A stretch of 64,000 nucleotides of DNA from an uncultured Pseudomonadales bacterium (GTDB lineage: Bacteria; Pseudomonadota; Gammaproteobacteria; Pseudomonadales; Azotimanducaceae): positions 1,798,001 through 1,862,000 of the forward strand of contig OY282447.1 of the NCBI GenBank assembly GCA_958296165.1, in the 5' to 3' direction. This document shows positions 8,073 to 16,233 of this stretch, piece after piece. The position numbers and the translations under genes are program-made. The notes under the pieces were generated by a model. The model saw nothing but the letters and a program-made list of their open reading frames with translations, was not told the DNA's origin and did no database searches. Numbering within the stretch: position 1 is the first letter of the stretch; every line of letters begins with the position of its first letter.

Positions 8073-8957
8073 ATGGCCAACTACAACACCCTCATTCTCG
8101 AACGCCTCGGCACGGACGACCGCTTGGCGCGCGTCACGCTGAACCGGCCGGAGAAGATGAACGCGCTCACCGGCGAGCTGTTCACCGAACTCAGCGAATG
8201 CCTGCACGACTTGGAGGCCGACCAGAGCTGCCGCGTGATCATCCTGCGCGGCGCCGGGCGCTGCTTTAGCGCCGGCTACGACCTCACCCCCGGCCGCGAG
8301 CGCCGCCCCGGCGAACGCCGCTATCAAACGGTAGACGCCAACAACCGCACGCTGATGATGAACGTGCGAACGTCCATGCAGCAGATCACCGATGTGCAGA
8401 TGTACCTGTGGAACATGGCCAAGGTCACCATCGCCCAGCTGCACGGCTACGCCTTGGCCGGCGGCTGCGAGCTGGCGATGATGACCGACCTCGTGGTGGC
8501 CGCCGAAGACACGCAAATCGGCCATCCCGGCCTGCGCGGCCTGGGCACCGCCCGCAACGGCAACATCTGGCCGCTGGTGATGAGCATGCGCAAGGCTAAG
8601 GAGTACTACTACACCGGCGACAGCATGACCGGCGCCGAAGCAGCCGAGCTGGAGATGATCAACTACGCTTGGCCGAAGGAGGAATTAGACGCCAACACCC
8701 TCGCCTTCGCCGAACGCATCGCCAACGGCTCCGCCGACCACTTGGCCGTGCTCAAGCTCACCATGAACCGCTTCTACGAGAATATGGGCATCTACTCCTC
8801 CGTGCGCAGCGCCACGGAACAGGACGCGCTGGCGCAGATGACGGAGTGGACCTACCGCTTTGGCGAGTCGATCCGCGAGGGCGGCTTGAAGCACGCCTTC
8901 CAGACTCGCGACGAACCCTATCGCGGCAACGAAGGGTTCCGCGGCAAGGAAGGCTGA
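8073..8957 (+). CDS. enoyl-CoA hydratase/isomerase (crotonase) family protein
   Basis: This 294-residue crotonase-fold protein probably hydrates or isomerises an acyl-CoA. The oxyanion-hole segments are GAGRCFSAGYDL (around residue 65) and HGYALAGGCELAMM (around 125), followed by DTQIGHPGLRGLGTARNG. One of the two usual hydratase glutamates is not obvious, so the reaction could be isomerisation or another crotonase chemistry. ATG 8073 has a TAGGAG ribosome-binding site. It is convergent with the cyclase gene, 11 bases apart. Its neighbours suggest a role in degradation of a carboxylic acid or ring compound. Confidence 0.88.
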   Translation: MANYNTLILERLGTDDRLARVTLNRPEKMNALTGELFTELSECLHDLEADQSCRVIILRGAGRCFSAGYDLTPGRERRPGERRYQTVDANNRTLMMNVRTSMQQITDVQMYLWNMAKVTIAQLHGYALAGGCELAMMTDLVVAAEDTQIGHPGLRGLGTARNGNIWPLVMSMRKAKEYYYTGDSMTGAEAAELEMINYAWPKEELDANTLAFAERIANGSADHLAVLKLTMNRFYENMGIYSSVRSATEQDALAQMTEWTYRFGESIREGGLKHAFQTRDEPYRGNEGFRGKEG

Positions 8958-8968
8958 AAGCCCGGTCG

Positions 8969-9898
8969 CTAGCGAATCGCCACCGGGTTGATCACCGCCT
9001 GCACCGCCCCTTCGAAGCGCGGCTGGCCAAGCACGAACAGGAACTCCCAACCTTCGTCCTTGGCCAGCTCGCCCACGTTCATGTTCTCCAAGATGTAGAT
9101 GCCGTTCTTGGCGAGCAGCTCGGGGTGTACTGGAAAAACCAGCGTTTCATCTTCGCCGGGCAATACCTCCAGGCCCCAGGTATCGGCGCCCACCGCCACT
9201 ACGTCCAAACTGGCCAGGTATTTGGCGCCGCCGAGGCCCAAGCCCGGCTCGCCGGCCATGAAGGCTTCGTTGTCTACGCCGGCGAGGCTCTGCCAGCCGG
9301 TGTTGAACAGCACTACGTCGCCCTTGCCAATGGCTACGCCTTGGGCACTGGCCTGCGCCTTGATTTCCGCTTCGTTGAAGGCGGTGCCGGCCGGCAGTGG
9401 GTTTTGGTCGAAATGCCGGGTCATGTCCAACAAAACGCCGCGGCTGACGATGGGCGGCAGCTTTTCGATGGAGAGCGCGGTGAGGCCCTTAGGAGTCACG
9501 AACTCCTCGGGCGTGAGGCCGTTGTAATAGACGTGGTTTATGCCCATGTGGCCAAGGCCGTCGATCTGGCTGCCTATGCCCATCCACGTGTAGAGCAGAT
9601 CGTCGTTGCCGGTGGCCAGATTCGCGCCCATGGTGGGGCCGTTGTGAAAGCCCGGCTGGATGATGGTAATGGCGTAGTGGCGTGGCGGATACGCAGGCGT
9701 CTGCCAGCCGGTCACCACGCCAAGCGGGTAGGTCTTGCCGGTCTTCACCAGCTTGGCGGCCTCGATCACCTTCTCTGTCGAGAGGTGGTTGATGGCCCCC
9801 AAGGTGTCGTCGGCGCCGTGCTTGGATGGATGCCAGTCCGCGCCGTAGGCGGCGGACGCCGCCAAGGCCAGAACCGAAGAAACGATGATGGTGTGCAT
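8969..9898 (-). CDS. exported cyclase family protein (kynurenine-formamidase-like fold)
   Basis: This 309-residue protein begins with a signal peptide (MHTIIVSSVLALAASAAYGA), suggesting a periplasmic location. The body fits the cyclase/KynB-like family (PF04199), metal-dependent hydrolases and cyclases. The usual HxGTHxD metal motif appears as GSQIDGLGHMG (around residue 108), so the first histidines are replaced by Q and D; the site may still bind metal through D and H. A second conserved segment is VVAVGADTWGLEVLPG. It is the last gene of a minus-strand operon with a luciferase-like monooxygenase and a hotdog protein, which suggests breakdown of an oxygenated or cyclic substrate. Confidence 0.82.
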   Translation of the reverse strand: MHTIIVSSVLALAASAAYGADWHPSKHGADDTLGAINHLSTEKVIEAAKLVKTGKTYPLGVVTGWQTPAYPPRHYAITIIQPGFHNGPTMGANLATGNDDLLYTWMGIGSQIDGLGHMGINHVYYNGLTPEEFVTPKGLTALSIEKLPPIVSRGVLLDMTRHFDQNPLPAGTAFNEAEIKAQASAQGVAIGKGDVVLFNTGWQSLAGVDNEAFMAGEPGLGLGGAKYLASLDVVAVGADTWGLEVLPGEDETLVFPVHPELLAKNGIYILENMNVGELAKDEGWEFLFVLGQPRFEGAVQAVINPVAIR

Positions 9899-9924
9899 GT
9901 TCCGCTCCTAGAAAAAGTCGTGTG

Positions 9925-10272
9925 TCAGGCGCCCCGCTTAATGGCCGTCTCCAGCAGGAACTCGTAGCAAGTGATGGCTTCCGAGAGCGCGAACCTCTCC
10001 CGCACGAACTCGATCTCCGGCTTGCCGGCGGCCAGCGAGCCTTTCTTCCAGTTGGCACCGTACTGCGGCCAGCGGGACAGAAAATGCATCTTCCAGCCGG
10101 GGCGGGGTTCAAGCTGTTCCGTGCCGAGTTCCGGCTGCACCTCCAGCAGCCGATACAGCGCCGCCACCAAGCCCTGCATCGCTTCCGAGGGCCGATTGGC
10201 GCGCATCAGGCCGTGCGCGTCGGCGACCAGCTCGCGCAGCTTGGCGTCTTGGATCTGATCCGGCTTCGCCAT
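9925..10272 (-). CDS. hypothetical 115-residue helical protein in the monooxygenase operon
   Basis: I do not recognise a family. The protein is 115 residues, soluble and predicted mainly helical in the first half (DAKLRELVADAHGLMRAN...), followed by a tryptophan-rich segment (PGWKMHFLSRWPQYGANWKKG) and a C-terminal helix. ATG 10272 is three bases downstream of the monooxygenase stop, so the two genes must be co-expressed. It could be a small partner or accessory subunit of that enzyme. There is no signal peptide or membrane segment. Confidence 0.72.
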   Translation of the reverse strand: MAKPDQIQDAKLRELVADAHGLMRANRPSEAMQGLVAALYRLLEVQPELGTEQLEPRPGWKMHFLSRWPQYGANWKKGSLAAGKPEIEFVRERFALSEAITCYEFLLETAIKRGA

Positions 10273-10275
10273 CTT

Positions 10276-11520
10276 CTAGATGCTCGAGTTCACCGGAAAG
10301 TCGACGCCGGCCAACTGCTCCGCGCGCCACTTTGTGTGGTCTTTTTCATGGCGCTCCTTGAACTCCGGCAGCAGCTCTCGGCCGAACAATTCGATGGATT
10401 CCATGATGTCCTCGTGCTTGCGGTCGCCGCATTGGGCAACGAAGATCATCACATCTAGGTGATTGTCCTCGTAGGTTTTCAACGTCTCCCGCACGCGCTC
10501 GACGGTGCCCACCGCGGTGCCGCTGCGAGCGGCGCGATAGAGTGCGCGCTGCACTTCGTCCTTCGGCTCGCCCTTGCGGATTTCGTCTTCGCCGATGAAG
10601 CCGGTGCGGGCAGACATCGTGTTGTCGCGCTCGTTGGCGGCGAGGAAATCGTCGTAGATGTTCTTCTCGCCCGGCTGATGACGGCCGCCGCTGGCCGGGT
10701 TGTAGTAGTAGCCCAAAGAGTGCGAGAAGAAGGCCGGGCCGTTGGCGCTGCGCGCAAGCGCCTCTTCGTCCGTCTTGCCCATCATGAAGGTAGTGAGCAC
10801 GGCCAGACCCGGGTTGATGGCATGGCCGATCGGAAAGCACTCGTCGCGCACGATGCGGTAGTACTCGTTGGTGCGTTCCGCCAGTTCGTCCGGCGTCTCG
10901 AAGCCGAAGCCTAGGCTGCCCATGCCGAAACGAGCCGCCAGCATGGTGGTCTCGCGCCGCGAGGCGGCCACCCACAGGGGAGGGTGTGGGTTCTGCAAGG
11001 GCTTCGGGATGACGTTGCGCGGCGGCATGTCGAAGAACTCGCCCTGGAATCCCTGATAGGGCGTTTGCACCATCATGTTGGCGATCTCGCGAGTGCATTC
11101 CTCCCACATCGCCTTCTTGAGGCCCCGTTCCACGCCAAAACCGCCCAGCTCCATCTCCGAAGCGCTCTCGCCGGAACCGAACTCCACGCGGCCGTTGGAG
11201 AGGATGTCTAGCGCGGATATGCGCTCCGCGACCCGCGCCGGATGGTTGTAGCCAGGTGGAGTGAGCACGATGCCGTGGCCAAGGCGCATGTGCTTGGTGC
11301 GCTGCGAGAGCGCTGCCATCACCATCTCTGGCGCGGAGGAATGCGAATACTCTTCCAAGAAGTGATGCTCCACCTCGAACACATAGTCGAAGCCAAGGCT
11401 GTCGGCTAGTTCCACCTGCTCCAGCATGTCGTGGTAGATGCGCCTTTCGTCGTCCGGCCCCCACTGGGCTTCACCGGCGGGCTTTGGCAACTGCAATTCA
11501 TAGAAGAGGCCGAATTTCAT
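10276..11520 (-). CDS. LLM-class flavin-dependent monooxygenase (luciferase-like)
   Basis: This 414-residue protein fits the bacterial-luciferase/F420-like TIM-barrel family (PF00296). Landmarks are MKFGLFYELQLP at the start, DYVFEVEHHF (around residue 45), the LGHGIVLTPPGYNHPARVAE strand-loop, GRVEFGSGES, and PPLWVAASRRET. These enzymes use reduced flavin or F420 and oxygen, or carry out related oxidoreductions. ATG 11520 was chosen at the family N-terminus, although the frame is open further upstream. It sits between a hotdog dehydratase and a 115-residue unknown on the same strand. The substrate is unknown. Confidence 0.9.
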   Translation of the reverse strand: MKFGLFYELQLPKPAGEAQWGPDDERRIYHDMLEQVELADSLGFDYVFEVEHHFLEEYSHSSAPEMVMAALSQRTKHMRLGHGIVLTPPGYNHPARVAERISALDILSNGRVEFGSGESASEMELGGFGVERGLKKAMWEECTREIANMMVQTPYQGFQGEFFDMPPRNVIPKPLQNPHPPLWVAASRRETTMLAARFGMGSLGFGFETPDELAERTNEYYRIVRDECFPIGHAINPGLAVLTTFMMGKTDEEALARSANGPAFFSHSLGYYYNPASGGRHQPGEKNIYDDFLAANERDNTMSARTGFIGEDEIRKGEPKDEVQRALYRAARSGTAVGTVERVRETLKTYEDNHLDVMIFVAQCGDRKHEDIMESIELFGRELLPEFKERHEKDHTKWRAEQLAGVDFPVNSSI

Positions 11521-11554
11521 CGAGGATTCCTTGGCATCCGAGCTGCCCAAAGTA

Positions 11555-12340
11555 TCAGTTTCGCCGCCCGCTGGCGATCTTGAAGATGGACGTGTGGACG
11601 ATCTCCGTGGCGATCTGGCCAGCGACCAGATAGACGATGCGCAGATCGACGAACTCGTGGCCCTTGCGCCGCCACTTGCGTGCGGGCACGCAACGCACTT
11701 CGATTTCATCGCCCACGCGCAACAGCCGCATCGAGCGGATCGTCGAGCCAACGTGGATCCACGCCGGCAGCCGATAGCGGTGCGTGAAGGCGCGATTCGC
11801 CAAGCTCAGGATTGCGTGCGGATGGAGCGCACCCTCCCGGTAGCAGGCCAAGTGGTCGTCTACCTGCGCGGCGGCTTCGGCGTTAGCGAGCGCATCGGGT
11901 GTCCACCGCCAGGCGGGAAACGGTGCATCCACCTCAACGTTGTCCCAGCAAATCTCCGGGCGCTCGTTGATCGGCTTGCCGGCCGCAACTTTTGCTGGCG
12001 CGGCGTCCGCCGCCCTGGCGAGGCGCAGTTCCGCCAGTAGCACTCCGCGTGCATGGCATTGCACTAGCTGCGCCTGGTCGGTTGGCTGATCGGCCGGCAA
12101 ACCGCGGATCGTCAGCTCGTCGCCATCGTAGGCTGGCTTCAAGAAGCGCACTTCGACGCGCTGGCCGACGAGCCAGTCCGCGCCCAGCGCCTCGGCAAGC
12201 GGATGGGACATGTGCCCGAACACGGCTGCCCCCGGCACCAACGCAGCCGCGAATCCGAATTGCGCCGCCACGTCGTCGCTGTGGATGCGGTTCTCGGTGT
12301 TTGTTCCGAAGTTGTGCGCGGTGGATTTGTAGATGTACAC
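11555..12340 (-). CDS. hotdog-fold MaoC-like acyl dehydratase or thioesterase
   Basis: This 261-residue protein appears to contain two hotdog halves, as in MaoC-type enoyl-CoA hydratases and related proteins. The N-terminal half has SDDVAAQFGFAAALVPGAA, which resembles the substrate-loop motif, and the C-terminal half has VGDEIEVRCVPARKWRRKG and VDLRIVYLVAG strands. The start is GTG 12340 (GTG-TAC-ATC). It is the first gene of the operon with the luciferase-like monooxygenase 34 bases downstream, consistent with an acyl-CoA intermediate. The exact reaction is uncertain. Confidence 0.72.
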   Translation of the reverse strand: MYIYKSTAHNFGTNTENRIHSDDVAAQFGFAAALVPGAAVFGHMSHPLAEALGADWLVGQRVEVRFLKPAYDGDELTIRGLPADQPTDQAQLVQCHARGVLLAELRLARAADAAPAKVAAGKPINERPEICWDNVEVDAPFPAWRWTPDALANAEAAAQVDDHLACYREGALHPHAILSLANRAFTHRYRLPAWIHVGSTIRSMRLLRVGDEIEVRCVPARKWRRKGHEFVDLRIVYLVAGQIATEIVHTSIFKIASGRRN

Positions 12341-12393
12341 CTTTGGTGGCCGCCTGCTAGGTTCGCGCCAAGCCTATCAACCCGCGCAACCCC

Positions 12394-12422
12394 TTGACAG
12401 CAACTACGGTGCCCCATACGGT
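12394..12422 (+). promoter_or_regulatory. sigma-70-like promoter of the glycan operon
   Basis: A perfect -35 TTGACA (12394-12399) is followed after exactly 17 bases by TACGGT (12417-12422), a weaker -10. It lies about 105 bases upstream of the first glycan gene. The leader between them contains a small CCACG/CGTGG inverted repeat (12471-12486). Promoter activity is inferred from sequence. Confidence 0.5.
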
Positions 12423-12526
12423 TGCGATCGACGTATCGAACGAGATCCCGGTGCTCGGCCACATCCGCAGCCACGAGTAGGCGTGGTTTCCAAGTGCAGT
12501 TGCCCCGAGTCGTGGAGTAGGTTGAA

Positions 12527-14170
12527 GTGCAGATCGTCGTTCCCATGTCCGGCTTCGGAGAACGCTTTCGGCGAGCGGGCTACAAGACGCCTAAACCGCT
12601 GATCGAGATCGAAGGCAAGCCCATCATCGCGCATGTGGTGGACATGTTTCCTGGCGAGAGCGACTTCGTCTTTATCTGCAACCAAGAGCACCTCGACACG
12701 CCAGCCTACCGGATGGAACAGACGCTGCAGGCGTACTGCCCGACGGGACGCATCGTGGGCATTGCGCCGCATTCGCTCGGTCCGGTACATGCGGTGCGCC
12801 AAGCCGAGCATCTGCTCGATCCAGACCAGCCCGTCGTCGTCAACTACTGCGATTTCTCCTGCTACTGGAATTGGCATCATTTCCGACGCTTCGTGCAGGA
12901 GACGGGCTGCGTGGGGGCGATTCCCGCGTACAGAGGTTTCCATCCCCATTCGCTGGGGAATACCCACTATGCCTACTTGCGCGAGACAGCCGGCTGGGTT
13001 GAGGACATCCAGGAGAAAAAGCCCTACACCGACAATCGTATGCAGGAGTTCGCCTCTAGCGGTACCTACTACTTTGCGTCCGCGCGCATCATGTGCGCCG
13101 CCTTCCAAGCCGTCGTGGAGCAAGACCTGCGGGTAGGCGGCGAGTATTACGTCAGCCTAGCCTACAAACCGCTATTTGCAGAGAGCAAGCCAGTCGCCGT
13201 ATATCCGTTGCAGCACTTCATGCAATGGGGAACGCCCGAGGATTTCGCCGAATACCGGACGTGGTCGCTAACGTTCAGAAGCCTCGTGGCAACGCCGGAA
13301 AGTGAGCTCTCAAAGGATCAGCCGAGGGGCACCATAGTCCTGCCCTTGGCCGGGCTCGGCAAGCGCTTCCGCGATGCAGGCTACTCGCAGCCCAAACCGT
13401 TGATCCCAGTGTCCGGCAAGCCGATGGTGGTGCAGGCAATCCAAGCGTTGCCGCCGGCCGAGCGCCACGCCTTCGTGTTGAGGGCGGACATGCCGGGGGC
13501 CAGTGCGACCGCGGCCGAGCTGACACGTCTCTATCCGCAGGCAGTTGTCGAGATGGTTCCCCAAGCCACCAGCGGCCAGGCCTGCACAGCGCTGCTTGGG
13601 CTTGATGCGCTCGAGCGCAGCTTGGATGACAGTGCGCCGGGCCCGGTAACCTTCGGCGCCTGCGACCATGGCGTCCTCTACGACCATCAGAACTGGTGGC
13701 ATTTAGTCGAAGACGACGAAGTGGACGTGATCGTCTGGGGTGTCCGCGGCCACGCCAACGCTCTGCGCCGACCGGAGATGTTCGGTTGGGTCGAAGCCGA
13801 TCAGGGCCGGATTACAGGCATCTCGGTCAAGAAGCCGCTGAGCTCGCCGGCTACGGACCCAATCGTCATCGGTACCTTCACTTTCAGCCAAGCCGACGAC
13901 TTCAAACGTTGCGTCAGGCGGTTGCTCAAGCACGACGATCGGGTGGGCGGCGAGTTCTATATCGACTCCTGCGTCAATCATGCTCTGGCCTTGGGGCTGC
14001 GCTGCCGCCTGTTCGAGGTTGACGCCTATTTGAGCTGGGGGACGCCAGACGACCTTAAGACGTTCGAGTATTGGCAGTCGTGCTTTCACAAGTGGCCGAG
14101 CCATCCCTATCGGCTGGAGCACGACTCCCGAGCCCGGCCGGGGGCAGTCGCAGAAATGATGCAGACATAG
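12527..14170 (+). CDS. tandem (duplicated) sugar-phosphate-type nucleotidyltransferase
   Basis: This 547-residue protein holds two complete copies of an NTP-transferase domain. Copy 1 (about 1-255) opens IVVPMSGFGERFRRAGYKTP and copy 2 (about 268-530) opens IVLPLAGLGKRFRDAGYSQP; both are the glycine-rich nucleotide site followed by PKPLI. Each copy also ends with a VGGE(Y/F)Y segment and a WGTP(E/D)D segment, so the duplication is internal and in frame. The closest type is the capsule nucleotidyltransferases that activate a sugar, polyol or other phosphate with CTP, UTP or dTTP. NFCD-like acidic sites are NYCDF in copy 1 and GACDHG in copy 2. GTG 12527 opens the operon. The activated compounds are unknown. 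Confidence 0.82.
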   Translation: MQIVVPMSGFGERFRRAGYKTPKPLIEIEGKPIIAHVVDMFPGESDFVFICNQEHLDTPAYRMEQTLQAYCPTGRIVGIAPHSLGPVHAVRQAEHLLDPDQPVVVNYCDFSCYWNWHHFRRFVQETGCVGAIPAYRGFHPHSLGNTHYAYLRETAGWVEDIQEKKPYTDNRMQEFASSGTYYFASARIMCAAFQAVVEQDLRVGGEYYVSLAYKPLFAESKPVAVYPLQHFMQWGTPEDFAEYRTWSLTFRSLVATPESELSKDQPRGTIVLPLAGLGKRFRDAGYSQPKPLIPVSGKPMVVQAIQALPPAERHAFVLRADMPGASATAAELTRLYPQAVVEMVPQATSGQACTALLGLDALERSLDDSAPGPVTFGACDHGVLYDHQNWWHLVEDDEVDVIVWGVRGHANALRRPEMFGWVEADQGRITGISVKKPLSSPATDPIVIGTFTFSQADDFKRCVRRLLKHDDRVGGEFYIDSCVNHALALGLRCRLFEVDAYLSWGTPDDLKTFEYWQSCFHKWPSHPYRLEHDSRARPGAVAEMMQT

Positions 14171-14175
14171 GATTC

Positions 14176-14913
14176 ATGTCCGTGCGCCCATTCGGATTGC
14201 TCTCCCGGTTGGAGTTTTTGCAGAACTGGGCGTCGGCGCTTATTGCTGGCCTGAATCCCGCAGTCATCCACAATATGGCGAAGTACTACGCGATCAAGAA
14301 GGTCTGCTACCTGTCCGCAATTGAAGATACCGAAGGCGATTACCTCGAATTCGGCGTGTTCACGGGTAGCTCGTTTTGTCATGCGCTGCGCTGTCTGAGG
14401 AAGCTGTCCAACATCCATCCGAGTGTCGCCACGACGAAGTGTTATGGTTTCGACTCGTTCGCCGGCTTCGGTCCGTTGGAGGAAGAAGATCGACATCCCT
14501 TCTACACCAGCGAAAATTTCAGGACGAGCCTCCAGCAAGTCGAACGGCGCGTTCGCCGGGCCGCTGGCGACATGCAGTTTCAACTGATCCCCGGTTTCTT
14601 TCACGAGTCGTTGCAGAGCGGCGCAAAACAACAGGGCATCGAGAAAGCCCGCATCATCTTCATAGACAGCGATACGTTCACTAGCACACGTCTTGCCTTG
14701 GCCTTCTGCCACCCGGTGCTCCAGCAGGGCACTTTCATCATGCTGGACGACTACTTCTCCTATCGCGGTCGAGAAGACCGAGGAGTCCGGGGTGCTTTTG
14801 CCGAGTTCGTCAGGAAGGCGGGCGTTAGGACGAGGCAGGTTTTTACATACGGCATGGGCGGCGTCGTGCTGGTCGTTTCGGAAAGTATGCAAGGTGTAGA
14901 AGGTGCGGACTGA
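14176..14913 (+). CDS. TylF/MycF-like O-methyltransferase family protein
   Basis: This 245-residue SAM-dependent methyltransferase resembles the TylF/MycF family that O-methylates sugars. Motif I is DYLEFGVFTGSS (around residue 56), followed by CYGFDSFAGFGPLEEED, the acidic strand IIFIDSDTFTSTR (around 160) and FIMLDDYFSY, where aspartates would bind Mg. ATG 14176 lies five bases after the nucleotidyltransferase stop; the frame is open upstream but that part overlaps the previous gene. It probably methylates a hydroxyl on the glycan or its activated precursor. A role on another acceptor cannot be excluded. Confidence 0.8.
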   Translation: MSVRPFGLLSRLEFLQNWASALIAGLNPAVIHNMAKYYAIKKVCYLSAIEDTEGDYLEFGVFTGSSFCHALRCLRKLSNIHPSVATTKCYGFDSFAGFGPLEEEDRHPFYTSENFRTSLQQVERRVRRAAGDMQFQLIPGFFHESLQSGAKQQGIEKARIIFIDSDTFTSTRLALAFCHPVLQQGTFIMLDDYFSYRGREDRGVRGAFAEFVRKAGVRTRQVFTYGMGGVVLVVSESMQGVEGAD

Positions 14914-15610
14914 GCTCTCTCTGGTCATCCCCTGCTACAACGAAGCAGCCAATCTTCCCTTGCTGCTGGAGCGTTGCGGCGCGCTGGTAGCCGAACCAGG
15001 CGTGGAGGTCATTCTGGTAGACAACGGCTCGACGGACGAGACGCCGGGCGTACTGCGCGATCTGCTGCCGAAAGTTCCCGGCTGCCGCAGCGTACACGTG
15101 CCGGTCAATCGGGGCTATGGCTTCGGAGTTCTGGCGGGGTTGGTGGCCGCCGACGGCGACATCCTAGGTTGGACGCACGCCGACATGCAGACGGACCCTG
15201 AAGATGCTCTGCACGGGCTAGCGCTGTTCCGACGCGCGGGCCACGACATCTTCGTCAAAGGCCGCCGTCGCGGTCGGCCGCTGGCGGACGCGATGTTCAC
15301 CTCTGGCATGAGCCTGTTCGAAACTCTGCTGCTGAGCCGGCGGATGCGGGACATAAACGCGCAGCCGACGCTGTTCAGCCGCGACTTCTACCGCACGTGG
15401 CAGTCGCCGCCCAACGATTTTTCGCTCGATCTGTTTGCCTACTACCACGCCCTGGTCGCCGGTCTTGACGTGCAGCGCTTCCCGGTGCGCTTCGGCGAAC
15501 GCGCGCACGGGGTTTCGCACTGGAACGTCAACTGGCTGGCCAAGTGGAAGTTCATCCGCCGTACCGTGGCCTACAGCCTGCAACTGAAAAGGACCCTGAA
15601 GTCGCCATGA
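14903..15610 (+). CDS. GT2-family glycosyltransferase
   Basis: This 235-residue GT-A glycosyltransferase has SLVIPCYNEAANLP (residues 6-19), VDNGSTDET (around 40) and WTHADMQTDPED (around 89), a DxD-like metal and nucleotide-sugar site. The C-terminus has HGVSHWNVNWLAKWKF, typical of dolichol-phosphate-mannose-synthase-like enzymes but without membrane helices. Enzymes of this shape usually load a sugar on a polyprenyl phosphate, which the two membrane glycosyltransferases downstream could then use. GTG 14903 overlaps the methyltransferase end by 11 bases. The donor sugar is unknown. Confidence 0.85.
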   Translation: MRTELSLVIPCYNEAANLPLLLERCGALVAEPGVEVILVDNGSTDETPGVLRDLLPKVPGCRSVHVPVNRGYGFGVLAGLVAADGDILGWTHADMQTDPEDALHGLALFRRAGHDIFVKGRRRGRPLADAMFTSGMSLFETLLLSRRMRDINAQPTLFSRDFYRTWQSPPNDFSLDLFAYYHALVAGLDVQRFPVRFGERAHGVSHWNVNWLAKWKFIRRTVAYSLQLKRTLKSP

Positions 15611-16233
15611 AGCTCATCGTGCATCGGCGCAACACGGTGCCAGAGCTTGCCGCCACGCCACGAGAATATGGGGTGGAAATCGATTTGCGCACGGCCAGCG
15701 ACTCGCTCGTGCTTCACCATGACGCTTTCGCAGCCGGCACTGATTTTAGGCGCTGGCTCGACGCCTATCGGCACGGCACGTTGATTCTCAACGTCAAGGA
15801 AGACGGGCTGGAGCCTTCGATAACCGCCCTGCTGCGCGAGCGGGGCATCGAGGACTTCTTCTTCTTGGATCAGCCATTCCCAACTCTGGTGCGCTGCGCC
15901 GGGATAGGCGAGCGGCGATGTGCGGTGCGCGTGTCGGAGTACGAATCCATCGCGACCGCACTCACCTTGGGCGGGCAGATCGATTGGATTTGGGTGGATT
16001 GCTTCACCCGCTTCCCGCTGACCTCGCAGGAAGCGCACCAGCTCAGGTCGGCTGGATTCAAGCTCTGCATCGTCTCGCCGGAGCTGCAAGGGCGAGACGC
16101 GGCCGTCGAAATACCCGCACTAGCGAAACTGTTGCGGGCAAGGGACATTCGTCCGGACGCGGTCTGCACCAAGCGTCCGGACTTGTGGGAGCCCGAAGCC
16201 CGGCGTGGGCGCCGCAGAAACGGCGCGGTATGA
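15607..16233 (+). CDS. GDPD/PLC-like TIM-barrel phosphodiesterase domain protein
   Basis: This 208-residue protein looks like a compact glycerophosphodiester phosphodiesterase-type barrel. Visible active-site elements are IVHRRNT (first His, residue 5), GVEIDLRT (Glu/Asp pair, residues 21-28) and LVLHHDAF (second His, around 37), followed by strands LILNVKEDGLE and FFFLDQPFP. It is shorter than most GDPDs (240-300), so part of the barrel is reduced. It overlaps the preceding and following genes by ATGA. It could cleave or form a phosphodiester in the glycan pathway. Activity is inferred from residue order only. Confidence 0.65.
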   Translation: MKLIVHRRNTVPELAATPREYGVEIDLRTASDSLVLHHDAFAAGTDFRRWLDAYRHGTLILNVKEDGLEPSITALLRERGIEDFFFLDQPFPTLVRCAGIGERRCAVRVSEYESIATALTLGGQIDWIWVDCFTRFPLTSQEAHQLRSAGFKLCIVSPELQGRDAAVEIPALAKLLRARDIRPDAVCTKRPDLWEPEARRGRRRNGAV

